The notes beneath the pieces are model-generated. The model worked only from the letters and a program-made list of their open reading frames with translations. It was not told the DNA's origin and ran no database searches. Positions 7,513 through 15,666 of a DNA stretch of 24,589 nt are shown one piece after another. The stretch covers positions 1 to 24,589 of the IMG/VR virus record IMGVR_UViG_3300030451_004353, one strand, 5' to 3'. This DNA is from a virus. Made by a program: the position numbers and the translations under genes. Each line of letters opens with the position of its first letter. Within the stretch, counting starts at the first letter, position 1.

Positions 7513-8505
7513 TTATTCTCCCCGCAGGCGGTCAAGAGCAGATGGCAAACGACGGTCTTTAGCAGAAAAATTACGGATACTTGGCTCGGGTGGCGAAGAG
7601 TTTAATCGATCAAGTGCAGATGGTAGTTCACGGTCTCTACTGCCAACATAAGCCGAAACGCTGTTAGCCACGCCGTCTGGATTTCGAAGCTCAGGAGACA
7701 CTGGTCTTGGCGGTGTTGCAGCGGATGTTCCCGGTTGGACTAACTCACTTAGATCTGTACTTCCTTGCTCACTAAGTCGCTGAGCCGTTGAAGGCAATTG
7801 GCGATCACGGCTTCCGGCGGGAGTTGAGGCATTCCCAACTTGTCCGTCTCTTTTGATAACTTGCCTAGAAGGAGTGAGCCCTGATCCATATGGGAAACTT
7901 GAATTGTCTACACCAACCTCTCTATAAGTAAAAGTTGTACCATCAGCAGACTTTTGATACCCAAGTGAGTGTTCATGAAGAACGTTAAGCTCAGTATTAA
8001 GTCTAAAAGTTTTTGGATAATATTCTACATCAGGTCTTATAGCCGTACTGGTCGTTCCTGGGTTGTCCTTATAAAACATCCCAAACTCTAACTCTGGATC
8101 AAATGTAAAACCATTAACATAACCAAGCAGACCTTCACCTGTTTGAGGGTTTCTGATTAGATTTCCAAACTTTATCCTCAAAAGAGGAGCTTGATTAATC
8201 GCAGTGGCTCCCCCAATAGAATCTACTGTATATAAAGGGTACATGAAACTCATCAAATTATTAACTTTTTTCAAGTTTTTTTGAGCCTCAAAAAAAGAGC
8301 TTGCGGGGACGTTCCAGGCAATAGAAAGCGCTCTTCGGGTATTGACGAAGGTAGCTATTGGGTCCATGCGACCATAAACATCTTCAGAGTTCCACTGCTG
8401 AGTATATGCATCACTGAACATCTCTAGAAATGCTGGGAATTCTACCGCATAATTGGTTGGAACATGTACTATTTGCAACTTCATTTTATAATTTGATAGT
8501 CCCAT
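7513..8505 (-). CDS. Baseplate tail-tube initiator-like protein (gp48/gp54 type)
   Basis: The 330-residue protein has an N-terminal domain of about 185 residues resembling tube-like baseplate proteins. Recognisable parts are NTRRALSIAWNVPASSFFEA (55-74), NNLMSFMYPLY (82-92), PLLRIKFGNLI (107-117) and the closing strand FRLNTELNVLHEHSLGY (167-183). Such proteins cap the hub and start tube polymerisation. Beyond residue 185 the chain becomes polar and Pro/Ser-rich, probably disordered, with three copies of a DRxLPSAxDRL motif. The gene follows the tape measure by 12 nt with AAGGGA at the tape-measure stop, and precedes the gp53-like gene by 3 nt. Whether it corresponds to gp48 or gp54 cannot be decided; only one such gene is present here. 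Confidence 0.65.
   Translation of the reverse strand: MGLSNYKMKLQIVHVPTNYAVEFPAFLEMFSDAYTQQWNSEDVYGRMDPIATFVNTRRALSIAWNVPASSFFEAQKNLKKVNNLMSFMYPLYTVDSIGGATAINQAPLLRIKFGNLIRNPQTGEGLLGYVNGFTFDPELEFGMFYKDNPGTTSTAIRPDVEYYPKTFRLNTELNVLHEHSLGYQKSADGTTFTYREVGVDNSSFPYGSGLTPSRQVIKRDGQVGNASTPAGSRDRQLPSTAQRLSEQGSTDLSELVQPGTSAATPPRPVSPELRNPDGVANSVSAYVGSRDRELPSALDRLNSSPPEPSIRNFSAKDRRLPSALDRLRGE
7525..7815 (-). repeat. Three-copy protein repeat DRxLPSAxDRL in the C-terminal tail
   Basis: The copies are GSRDRQLPSTAQRL (residues 231-244), GSRDRELPSALDRL (288-301) and SAKDRRLPSALDRL (314-327) of the tube-initiator-like protein. The intervening sequence is Pro/Ser-rich and not repeated. The spacings are 57 and 26 residues. 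They look like short linear binding motifs or peptides that dock on another baseplate protein. Confidence 0.8.
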
Positions 8506-8517
8506 TGTGTTGTTCCC

Positions 8518-10440
8518 TTAGTTTCTACTTGTCAAGTCCAGGTGAGTATCAAGTGTATTTATTGTTCTTTGGTCTAAAACCTTACCATCAAGCTTAGATG
8601 TCAGATTGACTGTCACATTGGTTGTTTGATCCATATTAGCTCTTCTGCTTCGTCTGGCGGCGCTATTCATTGCAGCATTTGTTGTTGGCGGAGCAGATGG
8701 TTTTCCAAAAATAGCATCATAAGCTTTCAAAGCCGCAAATTCAGATGCTGCGCCGCCGGCGACACCAGCACCAAAAGCGCCGAGGACGCCGACGCCACCC
8801 GTAGCAGCCGTAAGTCCAGCAGCAGTGGCAAGACCACCTATTACATTAGCACCAAGACCAACAATTTGCCTAGCCATGCTTGAGTTTTCATCCATAAGCA
8901 TAGCGCCGCTTGCGCCGGAGGCGATAATGCCGGCTCCAATGGCAGCCTTTGCAGGACCAGGCAAAGCAGTGAGTGCCGCTCGACCTGCCGTTGCTAGCCC
9001 AGCGACTCCCGTAGCTCCAGCCACACCAGTTAGCACCCCTCCTACGCCTGAACTTTTAAGAAGACTAGCAGTTTTTAGTGCCACTAATGCCCCTAATACA
9101 AGAGGTGCCCATTCAACGAATTTGTCAAAGTGTCTATTTATAAAATGTAATATTCTCTCTAACACGGGGACAACATGTTTAGAAAACTGAGTCAATATTT
9201 GTTCTAACAGTTTTGCCATTCTCTCTTGCACAGAGACCATGTCTGTTATTGTTTTTTCTCTTTGTTCCTTTTGAAAAGCTGCAATGTCTACCTTTCCTCC
9301 CAGAAGTCTTGCTGCTGTCTGCTCATCTTGTCCCAAGATATCAGCGATCATTTGGCGCTGACGGCGACCAAGACTTTCAAACTGGATTCCCTGTAGGTTA
9401 AACTCCTGCCTTAAAAGGTCTATGCGGTCCTCTGAACTAGCCTTTAGTAACTCAACAGAATTAAGCTGGAGTCCCAACTGAGCATTTAATCGCCCTGCAA
9501 CATTTGCAGCACTCTCAAATGTATCAAACAATTCACTAATGTCAAAAGCCTGTTTTGTTGTTAGTCCCAACTCCCTAGCTTGCTTTGCAAGCTTCTCAAA
9601 TACTTTTATTCCTTGTTGCCCAAATCTTGCCAAACTAGGACCCAATTCATTAAGATCTGAAACAACGGTCTGAACGGGTCTCCCTATCTCCGTTGCCAAG
9701 CCTTCAAGGCTTCGAGCAGCTTCTGCGGCGGCTTGACCCGTTAGTCCAAAAGAGTAATTAACTGTATCAAGCGCCTGTCCAAAGGCTTGTGTATCAACCC
9801 CTAGGCGAAAAAAACGAGCGCCGATGTCTTCTAGGATTGCCTGTTGTCCATCCCCAAGAGCGTTAAACCTTTGCATCTGAGTGCTTAGACCGTTTATAAT
9901 CTGAGCGCTCTCTTCAAATCCAATTGCTAAGGCTCTATTTCTCTCTGCAAGACCTGTTAGGTTGTCCTGGAAATCCCTGAACATGCCTGTGGTTCTGCCA
10001 AGCTCGACCCTCGACTGGTTAAGTGCAAAAGTAAGATCAATTATTGACTCTATCCAACCCTTTGTTGAGGTGAGAGCGCCGAGGTTTCCAGCCTTTAGAG
10101 TTGTGAGCCCCTGATTAACCGCATCAAGTCCTTTTTTGTACGCATCCATTCTTTTCTGAAGTTTTTCGACCTCTTCCTGCTGGTCTCGCATACTTTGAGT
10201 GATTTCAACTATCTCTTTGTCGGCGTTGCTGAGAGTGCCCTCCAATAGACCAAGTTCAAGGCGAAGGGCTTCAACATTAGAGGCCTGTGTCTCTTCCGCT
10301 AGTTCTAGTTTTTTAAGAGTTGCTAGATACTTCTTTACTGTCTCGTCTTCTTGCCCTAGGGCGGCTATATATGCCTCTCGGGCCTTAGCAAGCTTTGCCG
10401 TCTGCTCTTGTAATCGCTTTATCTGATCTTCTATAGACAC
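8518..10440 (-). CDS. 29: Tail tape measure protein (gp29-like)
   Basis: The 640-residue protein begins with a long coiled coil (about 1-115). A helical middle follows with tape-measure-like segments (NGLSTQMQRF, LEGLATEIGRP). Then comes a hydrophobic, Gly/Ala-rich stretch (roughly 445-580), and a polar tail ending in beta-prone TTNVTVNLTSKLDG. This layout and its place between the tube/chaperone genes and the tube initiator mark the protein that sets tail length and fills the tube. T4 gp29 has 590 residues, so a tail of similar length is expected. The start is GTG with AAGGAG 7 nt upstream; the ribosome site overlaps the TAA stop of the previous gene. Confidence 0.85.
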   Translation of the reverse strand: MSIEDQIKRLQEQTAKLAKAREAYIAALGQEDETVKKYLATLKKLELAEETQASNVEALRLELGLLEGTLSNADKEIVEITQSMRDQQEEVEKLQKRMDAYKKGLDAVNQGLTTLKAGNLGALTSTKGWIESIIDLTFALNQSRVELGRTTGMFRDFQDNLTGLAERNRALAIGFEESAQIINGLSTQMQRFNALGDGQQAILEDIGARFFRLGVDTQAFGQALDTVNYSFGLTGQAAAEAARSLEGLATEIGRPVQTVVSDLNELGPSLARFGQQGIKVFEKLAKQARELGLTTKQAFDISELFDTFESAANVAGRLNAQLGLQLNSVELLKASSEDRIDLLRQEFNLQGIQFESLGRRQRQMIADILGQDEQTAARLLGGKVDIAAFQKEQREKTITDMVSVQERMAKLLEQILTQFSKHVVPVLERILHFINRHFDKFVEWAPLVLGALVALKTASLLKSSGVGGVLTGVAGATGVAGLATAGRAALTALPGPAKAAIGAGIIASGASGAMLMDENSSMARQIVGLGANVIGGLATAAGLTAATGGVGVLGAFGAGVAGGAASEFAALKAYDAIFGKPSAPPTTNAAMNSAARRSRRANMDQTTNVTVNLTSKLDGKVLDQRTINTLDTHLDLTSRN

Positions 10441-10451
10441 TTAAAGACTCC

Positions 10452-10784
10452 TTAGTTGCGTATGGGCCAGTTAATACCAGCTTCCCTCTCAAATCTTTTG
10501 ATAGCAACATCGAGCTTAGCTTTTTGCTTATATGTCATAGGGTCATCAAGACCATATTTCTTGATATAATCCATATATCTTTTTTCATTAACAAGAGTAT
10601 CTGTGAATCTCTCTACTTCTATCCTGTTCCCTCGAACACGAACAGGTATTCTGCGACCCTTGTACATCTTAGACAAAAGGTACTGAATCCAAGCAGCAAA
10701 GACATTTAGGATATTTTCATTGAGTTGCTGCTCTTCACGGAGAGCAGTCAAATCTAGAACCTCATTTTCAAAATCGATATTCAT
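10452..10784 (-). CDS. Small conserved protein upstream of the tape measure, 110 residues
   Basis: The function is unknown. The protein is mainly helical and charged. LREEQQLNEN is at 15-24, followed by a hydrophobic helix (VFAAWIQYLL), a basic strand MYKGRRIPVRVRGNRIEV, and then KKYGLDDPMTYKQKAKLDVA and a GINWP end. I believe similar short proteins precede the tape measure in marine T4-like phages, but could not check. Position suggests a role in tail or baseplate assembly. The start ATG has GAGGT 8 nt upstream, and an exact copy of the late-promoter-like motif lies 27 nt upstream. The stop overlaps the tape measure ribosome site. Confidence 0.7.
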   Translation of the reverse strand: MNIDFENEVLDLTALREEQQLNENILNVFAAWIQYLLSKMYKGRRIPVRVRGNRIEVERFTDTLVNEKRYMDYIKKYGLDDPMTYKQKAKLDVAIKRFEREAGINWPIRN

Positions 10785-10811
10785 ATAGACAAACCTCGCA
10801 TACGTCTGCCT

Positions 10812-10821
10812 AATAAATAGT
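10812..10821 (-). promoter_or_regulatory. Late-promoter-like motif ACTATTTATT upstream of the 110-residue gene and tape measure
   Basis: This is an exact copy of the recurrent 10-mer, read on the coding strand. It sits in the 52-nt gap, 27 nt from the ATG, a distance fitting a -10-type element with a short leader. Confidence 0.55.
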
Positions 10822-10836
10822 TGTTAAATACATTTA

Positions 10837-11067
10837 TCACGAGTTGTACTTAAATGTGTTCTGGGCTCTCTGAGAAGCTGATTTTCCATTCATGGCATCA
10901 GCCTCTTCTTGTTTTTGTTTTATCAATCTTTGAAGCATCCAAAATCGAATACTTACGGGTAGATTATATGCCTCAAAGAAACTCCATCCGCCATAGTGCT
11001 TCAGGTGAAAAATCTGTTCGTAGACAGCTTCTATATACCGATCACTTAGGCCAAAAAAAGTCAACAC
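10837..11067 (-). CDS. Small protein overlapping the gp26-like gene; possible frameshift partner (tail assembly chaperone type)
   Basis: The conserved-looking part is FFGLSDRYIEAVYEQIFHL, then KHYGGWSFFEAYNLP, then a helix ending LQRLIKQKQEEADAMN, then a polar tail. The frame stays open back to 11115, but no ATG lies in the overlap with the gp26-like gene. I chose GTG at 11067 because GGAGG (11077-11081) lies 9 nt upstream; TTG codons at 11070 and 11064 are alternatives, as is TTG at 11115 without a ribosome site. The reading frame is +1 (equally -2) relative to the upstream gene. The sense shared by both frames begins at a T7 run (11053-11059), so the protein may instead be made as a C-terminal extension by frameshifting. 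Genes between tube and tape measure often encode tail assembly chaperones. Confidence 0.65.
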   Translation of the reverse strand: MLTFFGLSDRYIEAVYEQIFHLKHYGGWSFFEAYNLPVSIRFWMLQRLIKQKQEEADAMNGKSASQRAQNTFKYNS

Positions 11068-11917
11068 CAAGCGGAACCTCCATGTCCGCTTCGTGACCGC
11101 AGTTTGAGCAATCAAATTCTTGTTTGAGGTTAATGTTTGGTATTACTTGAGCATAGATCGTTCGGAGATGACGAGCATCTCGTGCTGGCATTGCTTGTAT
11201 AAAAGATTCTACTGTAAAGGGGTTGTTGTCTCCGTTTACCGAAGTGATAAATGCTCTGAAAGCATCTGTCGTGGATGTTGAGTCCATCTTCTTTTTTGAT
11301 TTCCTAAGAGCTTCTTTAGCAACCCTTGTTTCGTCAGCACCTGTCAAAAGACGACACTCAACTTGTGCTCGGGTCATTGGAAGTGTAATGTTTACCGTTC
11401 CGTGAGAACTATAAGTAACCATAAGCTTGTCGGCATTACCCCTAAAGTCAATGACTGGCGGAGAAGAGATATCAAATGAATACTCAACATTTGTAGAGCA
11501 GTTTGGGCACGTAATATTTGTTTCGTACTCTGGACCATACCCTGTGCGACGAGCAGCCACTAGGAGTGCATTCTTATCCCCAACTAAAAGAGTATTGACA
11601 TCTACCCTTTTATCGATAATTAAGTTTTGTAGCATCCTATCAAGAGCTACCCCCTCTTTGAGGAGCGATCTAGAAGTTAAAATATCTTCTTCTTTTGCCG
11701 TCATAAAACGGATCTCAATAGTCCTCTCATTATGAAGAGGATGCCCTGGTGGGTAAAATGTGCCCTCGCTTGGGAGTTCTACAAATTCTGTTGGGACGGA
11801 CCAATTAAAGGCTGGGGCTGTTGCTGTGTTCTGTTCAGTAGCTGAAGCTACAGCAGCAGTCGCACCATCGTCCTGAGGGACATGGTCTAGCCCTAGTCTA
11901 TCGTCATTTCTACTCAT
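11042..11917 (-). CDS. Baseplate hub/tail assembly protein with zinc ribbon (gp26-like)
   Basis: The 291-residue protein has a disordered N-terminus (1-38). A block follows that is typical of T4-type base plate proteins in the gp26 family: FVELPSEGTFYPPGHPLHNE, then IEIRFMTAKEEDILTSRSLL, then QNLIIDKRVD and LLVGDKNALLVAARRTGYG. Two CxxC pairs, C137/C140 and C270/C273, should form one split zinc ribbon. Related proteins in marine T4-like phages are annotated as baseplate hub or hub-assembly proteins; they act during assembly and may chaperone the tape measure. The ATG has AAAGG 7 nt upstream. The 3' end overlaps the next reading frame and contains a T7 slippery run 9 nt before the stop. Confidence 0.75.
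   Translation of the reverse strand: MSRNDDRLGLDHVPQDDGATAAVASATEQNTATAPAFNWSVPTEFVELPSEGTFYPPGHPLHNERTIEIRFMTAKEEDILTSRSLLKEGVALDRMLQNLIIDKRVDVNTLLVGDKNALLVAARRTGYGPEYETNITCPNCSTNVEYSFDISSPPVIDFRGNADKLMVTYSSHGTVNITLPMTRAQVECRLLTGADETRVAKEALRKSKKKMDSTSTTDAFRAFITSVNGDNNPFTVESFIQAMPARDARHLRTIYAQVIPNINLKQEFDCSNCGHEADMEVPLGVDFFWPK
11053..11059 (-). other. T7 run, candidate +1/-2 ribosomal frameshift site
   Basis: Zero-frame codons are GAC TTT TTT TGG CCT AAG TGA. A +1 slip (or a -2 slip) on the T-run enters GGC CTA AGT GAT, which begins the conserved part of the next protein. A -1 slip meets TAA after two codons (TTG GCC) and is ruled out. A fusion would have about 359 residues. GGAGG lies 17 nt upstream of the run. 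Confidence 0.4.
11077..11081 (-). promoter_or_regulatory. Internal GGAGG ribosome binding site within the gp26-like gene
   Basis: It lies 9 nt before the GTG at 11067 and so decides the start chosen for the overlapping small gene. It could also act as an internal Shine-Dalgarno element that pauses ribosomes before the T7 run. Confidence 0.5.
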
Positions 11918-11933
11918 TATGCAACCTTTCTTT

Positions 11934-11943
11934 TATAAATTAT
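11934..11943 (-). promoter_or_regulatory. Weak match to the late-promoter-like motif upstream of the gp26-like gene
   Basis: ATAATTTATA on the coding strand is an 8/10 match to ACTATTTATA, 16 nt upstream of the ATG in a 52-nt AT-rich gap. It could be chance in such AT-rich sequence. Confidence 0.3.
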
Positions 11944-11969
11944 AACTTGTATTATTGGATTATTTAAAT

Positions 11970-12539
11970 TTATCCACGAGTAGATGCTGGGACGTTAGAT
12001 GACACTCCACTTCTCGATAGCTCTGCCCAGTCGTATGTGATCTGGACTGTAACTTCTGTCATCTCATCAGAGTCGTAAGACAGAGTACCACCAAAATCAA
12101 TATTTGTAATGATTGGGTTGATAAGTTCCCATCTTTCAATCTCTTTTCCATCAGCATCCAACTGCTTGATGACAACAGCACCGATGGTATTCTTAAAAGC
12201 TTCCTTGCTTAAGCTAACTTTTGAAATGTCAGCAGTATCAGGATACTTATATCCAGAAGCACCCAAAACATCTAGGAAAGCAAATGACAAGTCTGGGTTA
12301 ACTGGGTCTACCAAAGTTACTGTGATTGGCTCCCAAGTTACACGACCTGGAAAGTTGAATGTATGGTCAATATATTGGTGAGTGATTGTACTTACAGCGG
12401 CGACAGGCTTTGTTGCTGTCTTGACAGACCAAACAGGAATATCGCCAGGCTGATTTCCGTTTCTAGATGTAAAACTTAACTCAAACCGAAATTGACGTTT
12501 TGGTTCTGCGTTTGCTTGACCCCAAAATAGACTTGCCAT
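11970..12539 (-). CDS. 19: Tail tube protein (gp19-like)
   Basis: The 189-residue protein matches the T4 gp19 tube fold in length and pattern. QFRFELSFTSRNG (17-29) is followed by IPVWSVKTATKPV, then HTFNFPGRVTWEPITVTLVD and a long helical insertion. The closing strands are NPIITNIDFGGTLSYDSDEM and EVTVQITYDWAEL. It polymerises into the inner tube through which DNA passes. It lies directly downstream of the sheath gene, the usual 18-19 pairing. The ATG has GAGGAG 11 nt upstream and a variant promoter motif 19 nt upstream, so extra tube transcript may be made independently of the sheath. Confidence 0.9.
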   Translation of the reverse strand: MASLFWGQANAEPKRQFRFELSFTSRNGNQPGDIPVWSVKTATKPVAAVSTITHQYIDHTFNFPGRVTWEPITVTLVDPVNPDLSFAFLDVLGASGYKYPDTADISKVSLSKEAFKNTIGAVVIKQLDADGKEIERWELINPIITNIDFGGTLSYDSDEMTEVTVQITYDWAELSRSGVSSNVPASTRG

Positions 12540-12558
12540 TGTTTATTTAGCTCCTCGT

Positions 12559-12568
12559 AATAAGTAGT
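12559..12568 (-). promoter_or_regulatory. Variant late-promoter-like motif ACTACTTATT upstream of the tube gene
   Basis: This is a 9/10 match to ACTATTTATT, 19 nt before the tube gene ATG in a 40-nt gap. A promoter here would make sense, since tube subunits are needed in high copy. Confidence 0.4.
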
Positions 12569-12579
12569 TATCCAGTGAA

Positions 12580-15564
12580 TTAATCCTCGAAGGACGCCCC
12601 ACTGTTTGTAATTATGAAGTCGATTGCGAAGAACTCTACAGCACGGGTTGGCTTCACATACAACTTAGCATAAATGATGTTGCGATCAATAAGATCTGGT
12701 GTGGTTGTTGATTCATCCAAGATTAGTCGGAAGTCTTCAATACCGAACTGAGACTTGACATCACGAAGGACTGGCTCAGCCTGACCCAAGAAGCGATCCC
12801 ATGTTGCTTGTGCATTTGGAGCAAATAGAAGTCTTGAGGCGATGAAGGAGATTTCACGCTTCAAGTAAATCATCAAGCGGCGGACATTAATTCGATCAAG
12901 AGCACTTGCTGTTTGTTGTAGTGTCTTTTGCCCGAAGATGACAATCCCCTCTGCTGGGAATTTAGCGATTGGGTTAATGTTGTTTTCGTAGAGCGTATCA
13001 CGATCATCAGATGTTAGTCTGCGTGATACGTCTAGAACTGGGACACCAGCAGCACCTTCGCTCAACCCGCCACGGGTGAAGCCTGCTGGAGCAAACCAAG
13101 GTGCCTGCTGCCTATCAGTGTTAGAAAGAACACCGAGTGCGGCAACTGATGGTGGTGCCCATAGGCTTTGGTTTGTGTTGTTATCCAAAATCCTTACCCA
13201 TGGGTAGTAGGTTGCACCATAACTGTTGTTAATGCTGCGGTTAGCTAATGCTGTGGCAGCAGCAGATGGTGTATTACCTTCATTGCGGCTTTCCGCTGAG
13301 CCAGTGTCTTCTGTGTCTGGTGTGTAAGCATTTGGAATATCGATGATTGCCAAAGTATCAGCACGATCTTCGGCAGTTTCCAAAAGGTAATCGGTTACAC
13401 CAGCAACTGTTACACCTGGGATGGTGATAGCATTCATTTCCACATCATCAGGATCTGCTACTATGTTAATTGACTTACGTAGCGAGAATAGCTCATAGGA
13501 GTTCTTCTCGTTTGTAGCATCAGTAAACTTAGAGTTTCTAAATGGCTCTCTTTCAGTAATGTCATAGCCGTCAAAACCGCCATGAAGAACAGTTGTAAAG
13601 CGATCCAAACCAGCAGTAAGAACTGATTTATATGAGCCACCTGTTGCGCTAACACTGCTTCCAGCGCTGCGGTAAGTGCTGCTGTAAGCATATCCATCAG
13701 CCGCAGATCCTGAGATATTGTCCAAAGAGAAAGCCCAAGAAATTTCATATGGCTGAGTTAGTATATATGTGCTTGTTTCTCCCGCAACATCGACATCTGT
13801 GCTAGCTGGATTGTCATTGATGCCACTCAAGTCAAAACTTCTTGGTCTCAAGCAATCAAGTGTTTGCTGAGCAAAGAAGGTATCAGTAGCACTTCTTCCT
13901 GTCCAAGCTCCCCAGTAGGTGTTTCGCAAGCTGCGAGGAGAGCCCCAGGTGCTGCCTCCACGAAGAGGAACACTTGGGAACTGAATAGAACCTGAGAATT
14001 TGCTTCCATTGCCTGACTGAGCACCATCTAGACTTAGAATGTCAGTACCATACAAGTTCCCAGCAGTACCATAAGATCCAGTGTTTGCACCATTTATCAT
14101 TGTGAAAACTGATCTCTGAGAAGCCGAAAGAGGAACTCTTCCTGTAGCCAAAGAGCTAAAGCCAGCAGAACCACTGACAACGTTTACATCTCTGTATTTT
14201 AGTGGTCCGAAGACTCCGAAAGGTAGCCATCGAGTTTCGCCTGAACCAGCAGCAACGTCTTCGTTCATAACAACACGAACAAAGTTAGACTGATTATCAA
14301 ACTCGCCATACTCTACATTTCTTTTGTCTGTTTGACTATAGACTTGGTACTTATCACCAATTCTCTTGGCAATATAATTTTCAGACGCTGGATTGAGGTT
14401 CAACTCATCAAAGCGCTCAATAATTTGTGGGCGAGCATCAGTATCTGAAATGCTTCTGATCAATACTGAGAATGATCCATAATCTTGATAGTCTCCAGAT
14501 GGAGCCTTAATGTTAGAAATAGAAATCTTTATTTCTCTCTGTGCCCACTCACCAGCAGATATAGCCTCAAGGCGGAAAAGCTTTTGCTGAGCCCTGGCAG
14601 CATAAGCTCCTGTATTTGTGCTGAGATCCTGAGAAAGGAACCATCCTGTAGTTGCCTTCTTTGAAGCACCTTTCCAGTTGTTCTGCTGGGCACTCCCTGA
14701 AGAAGCAGCCATTGGGAACATTGCGGCATGGAATTTTGTTGGCTTAGAAGATAGTAGACCAATAGAGTTATCTCCCTTAGTCTCCAAAGAGTATTCATAA
14801 GACTCGCCGAGCCAATAAGATCCGCTCTGATAGAAATCACGAGTTGATTGCGTGGTAATGTTCGCATTAGTGATGGATGCATTTGTATTAAGAACTTTTC
14901 TGATAAAGTTTTCTGAATCAGGGTTCAAGCTCACGGTTACTTCATTTTCATAGCTCCCAGTGGGTGTTGTGAAAACAAGCTTAAAATCGTTCTCGGTAGA
15001 AACCTCATAAAGAGTTGAACCAAGCTTTCCAGGGACAGTCGAAGCTGCGCCTGAAAGAAGGACACGACCTGTTGAGCTATAGAATTGTGCTGCGACGGCT
15101 CCAGAAACTGTAGTAGCCAAATCAGCACTCAAAGAGGACGATGGCCAGACCACCAAAGCAAAAACACCGCCATTGTTGTCCGTATTAACTTTAGGTACTG
15201 ACCAGCCTGCCTTGCCAGCGTTTGTAGCGTTTGTGTCCTGGTCTCCCAGGGTTCTAACGAATGTAAGAGGAGAGTTATTTCTCAGCCAAGCCTTAGCAGC
15301 AAATGCAGCATAGGTTGGAGCGGTATTGTTGCCCTCACGCCAGGCGTCGCCGCCTTCATTACCTGCAACTGGGTTGCCGAAAGTCTGAACAAAATCAGAG
15401 TATGATTCTACTCGAACTGGCTTGTCAGCAGGTCCCTTGCGGGAACGACCAATAACTACTGGTCCTACTTCAGTTGGTGTAGCTGGAAGCTGTGATTGAT
15501 CTATTTCGTCAATGAACACTCCAGGTGAAATGAACTTAAACTTTTTAGAAGAGTTGTCAGCCAT
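12580..15564 (-). CDS. 18: Tail sheath protein (gp18-like), enlarged
   Basis: At 994 residues it is about 335 longer than T4 gp18 (659). The N-terminus is typical of sheaths: FISPGVFIDEIDQSQLP (11-27), then PVVIGRSRKGPADKPVRVES, then YSDFVQTFGNP. The C-terminal 130 residues hold the conserved core that binds tube and neighbours: INVRRLMIYLKREISFIASR, then LLFAPNAQATWDRF, and the handshake-type end YVKPTRAVEFFAIDFIITN. The middle (about 115-790) is Ser/Thr/Gly/Asn-rich and beta-prone, and probably forms protruding domains on the outside of the sheath. The protein contracts on infection to drive the tube through the envelope. It starts with GAGGAG 11 nt before ATG; an exact promoter-like motif lies 66 nt upstream. 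Confidence 0.92.
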   Translation of the reverse strand: MADNSSKKFKFISPGVFIDEIDQSQLPATPTEVGPVVIGRSRKGPADKPVRVESYSDFVQTFGNPVAGNEGGDAWREGNNTAPTYAAFAAKAWLRNNSPLTFVRTLGDQDTNATNAGKAGWSVPKVNTDNNGGVFALVVWPSSSLSADLATTVSGAVAAQFYSSTGRVLLSGAASTVPGKLGSTLYEVSTENDFKLVFTTPTGSYENEVTVSLNPDSENFIRKVLNTNASITNANITTQSTRDFYQSGSYWLGESYEYSLETKGDNSIGLLSSKPTKFHAAMFPMAASSGSAQQNNWKGASKKATTGWFLSQDLSTNTGAYAARAQQKLFRLEAISAGEWAQREIKISISNIKAPSGDYQDYGSFSVLIRSISDTDARPQIIERFDELNLNPASENYIAKRIGDKYQVYSQTDKRNVEYGEFDNQSNFVRVVMNEDVAAGSGETRWLPFGVFGPLKYRDVNVVSGSAGFSSLATGRVPLSASQRSVFTMINGANTGSYGTAGNLYGTDILSLDGAQSGNGSKFSGSIQFPSVPLRGGSTWGSPRSLRNTYWGAWTGRSATDTFFAQQTLDCLRPRSFDLSGINDNPASTDVDVAGETSTYILTQPYEISWAFSLDNISGSAADGYAYSSTYRSAGSSVSATGGSYKSVLTAGLDRFTTVLHGGFDGYDITEREPFRNSKFTDATNEKNSYELFSLRKSINIVADPDDVEMNAITIPGVTVAGVTDYLLETAEDRADTLAIIDIPNAYTPDTEDTGSAESRNEGNTPSAAATALANRSINNSYGATYYPWVRILDNNTNQSLWAPPSVAALGVLSNTDRQQAPWFAPAGFTRGGLSEGAAGVPVLDVSRRLTSDDRDTLYENNINPIAKFPAEGIVIFGQKTLQQTASALDRINVRRLMIYLKREISFIASRLLFAPNAQATWDRFLGQAEPVLRDVKSQFGIEDFRLILDESTTTPDLIDRNIIYAKLYVKPTRAVEFFAIDFIITNSGASFED

Positions 15565-15599
15565 CGAAATGTATTCTCCTCGGTCTTATGCGTATAGTA

Positions 15600-15652
15600 C
15601 GGTATTCAAGAATTTACACTAAATACCAATAATAAATAGTAGGGCGGTATTC
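15600..15652. repeat. 8-bp direct repeat flanking the sheath promoter motif
   Basis: CGGTATTC occurs at 15600-15607 and 15645-15652, 45 bp apart, on either side of the ACTATTTATT motif. It may be a regulatory site or chance. Confidence 0.3.
15631..15640 (-). promoter_or_regulatory. Late-promoter-like motif ACTATTTATT upstream of the sheath gene
   Basis: An exact copy on the coding strand, in the 102-nt gap between tail terminator and sheath genes, 66 nt upstream of the sheath ATG. It would start the 18-19 transcript. Confidence 0.55.
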
Positions 15653-15666
15653 CAAACGCCAGGTTG

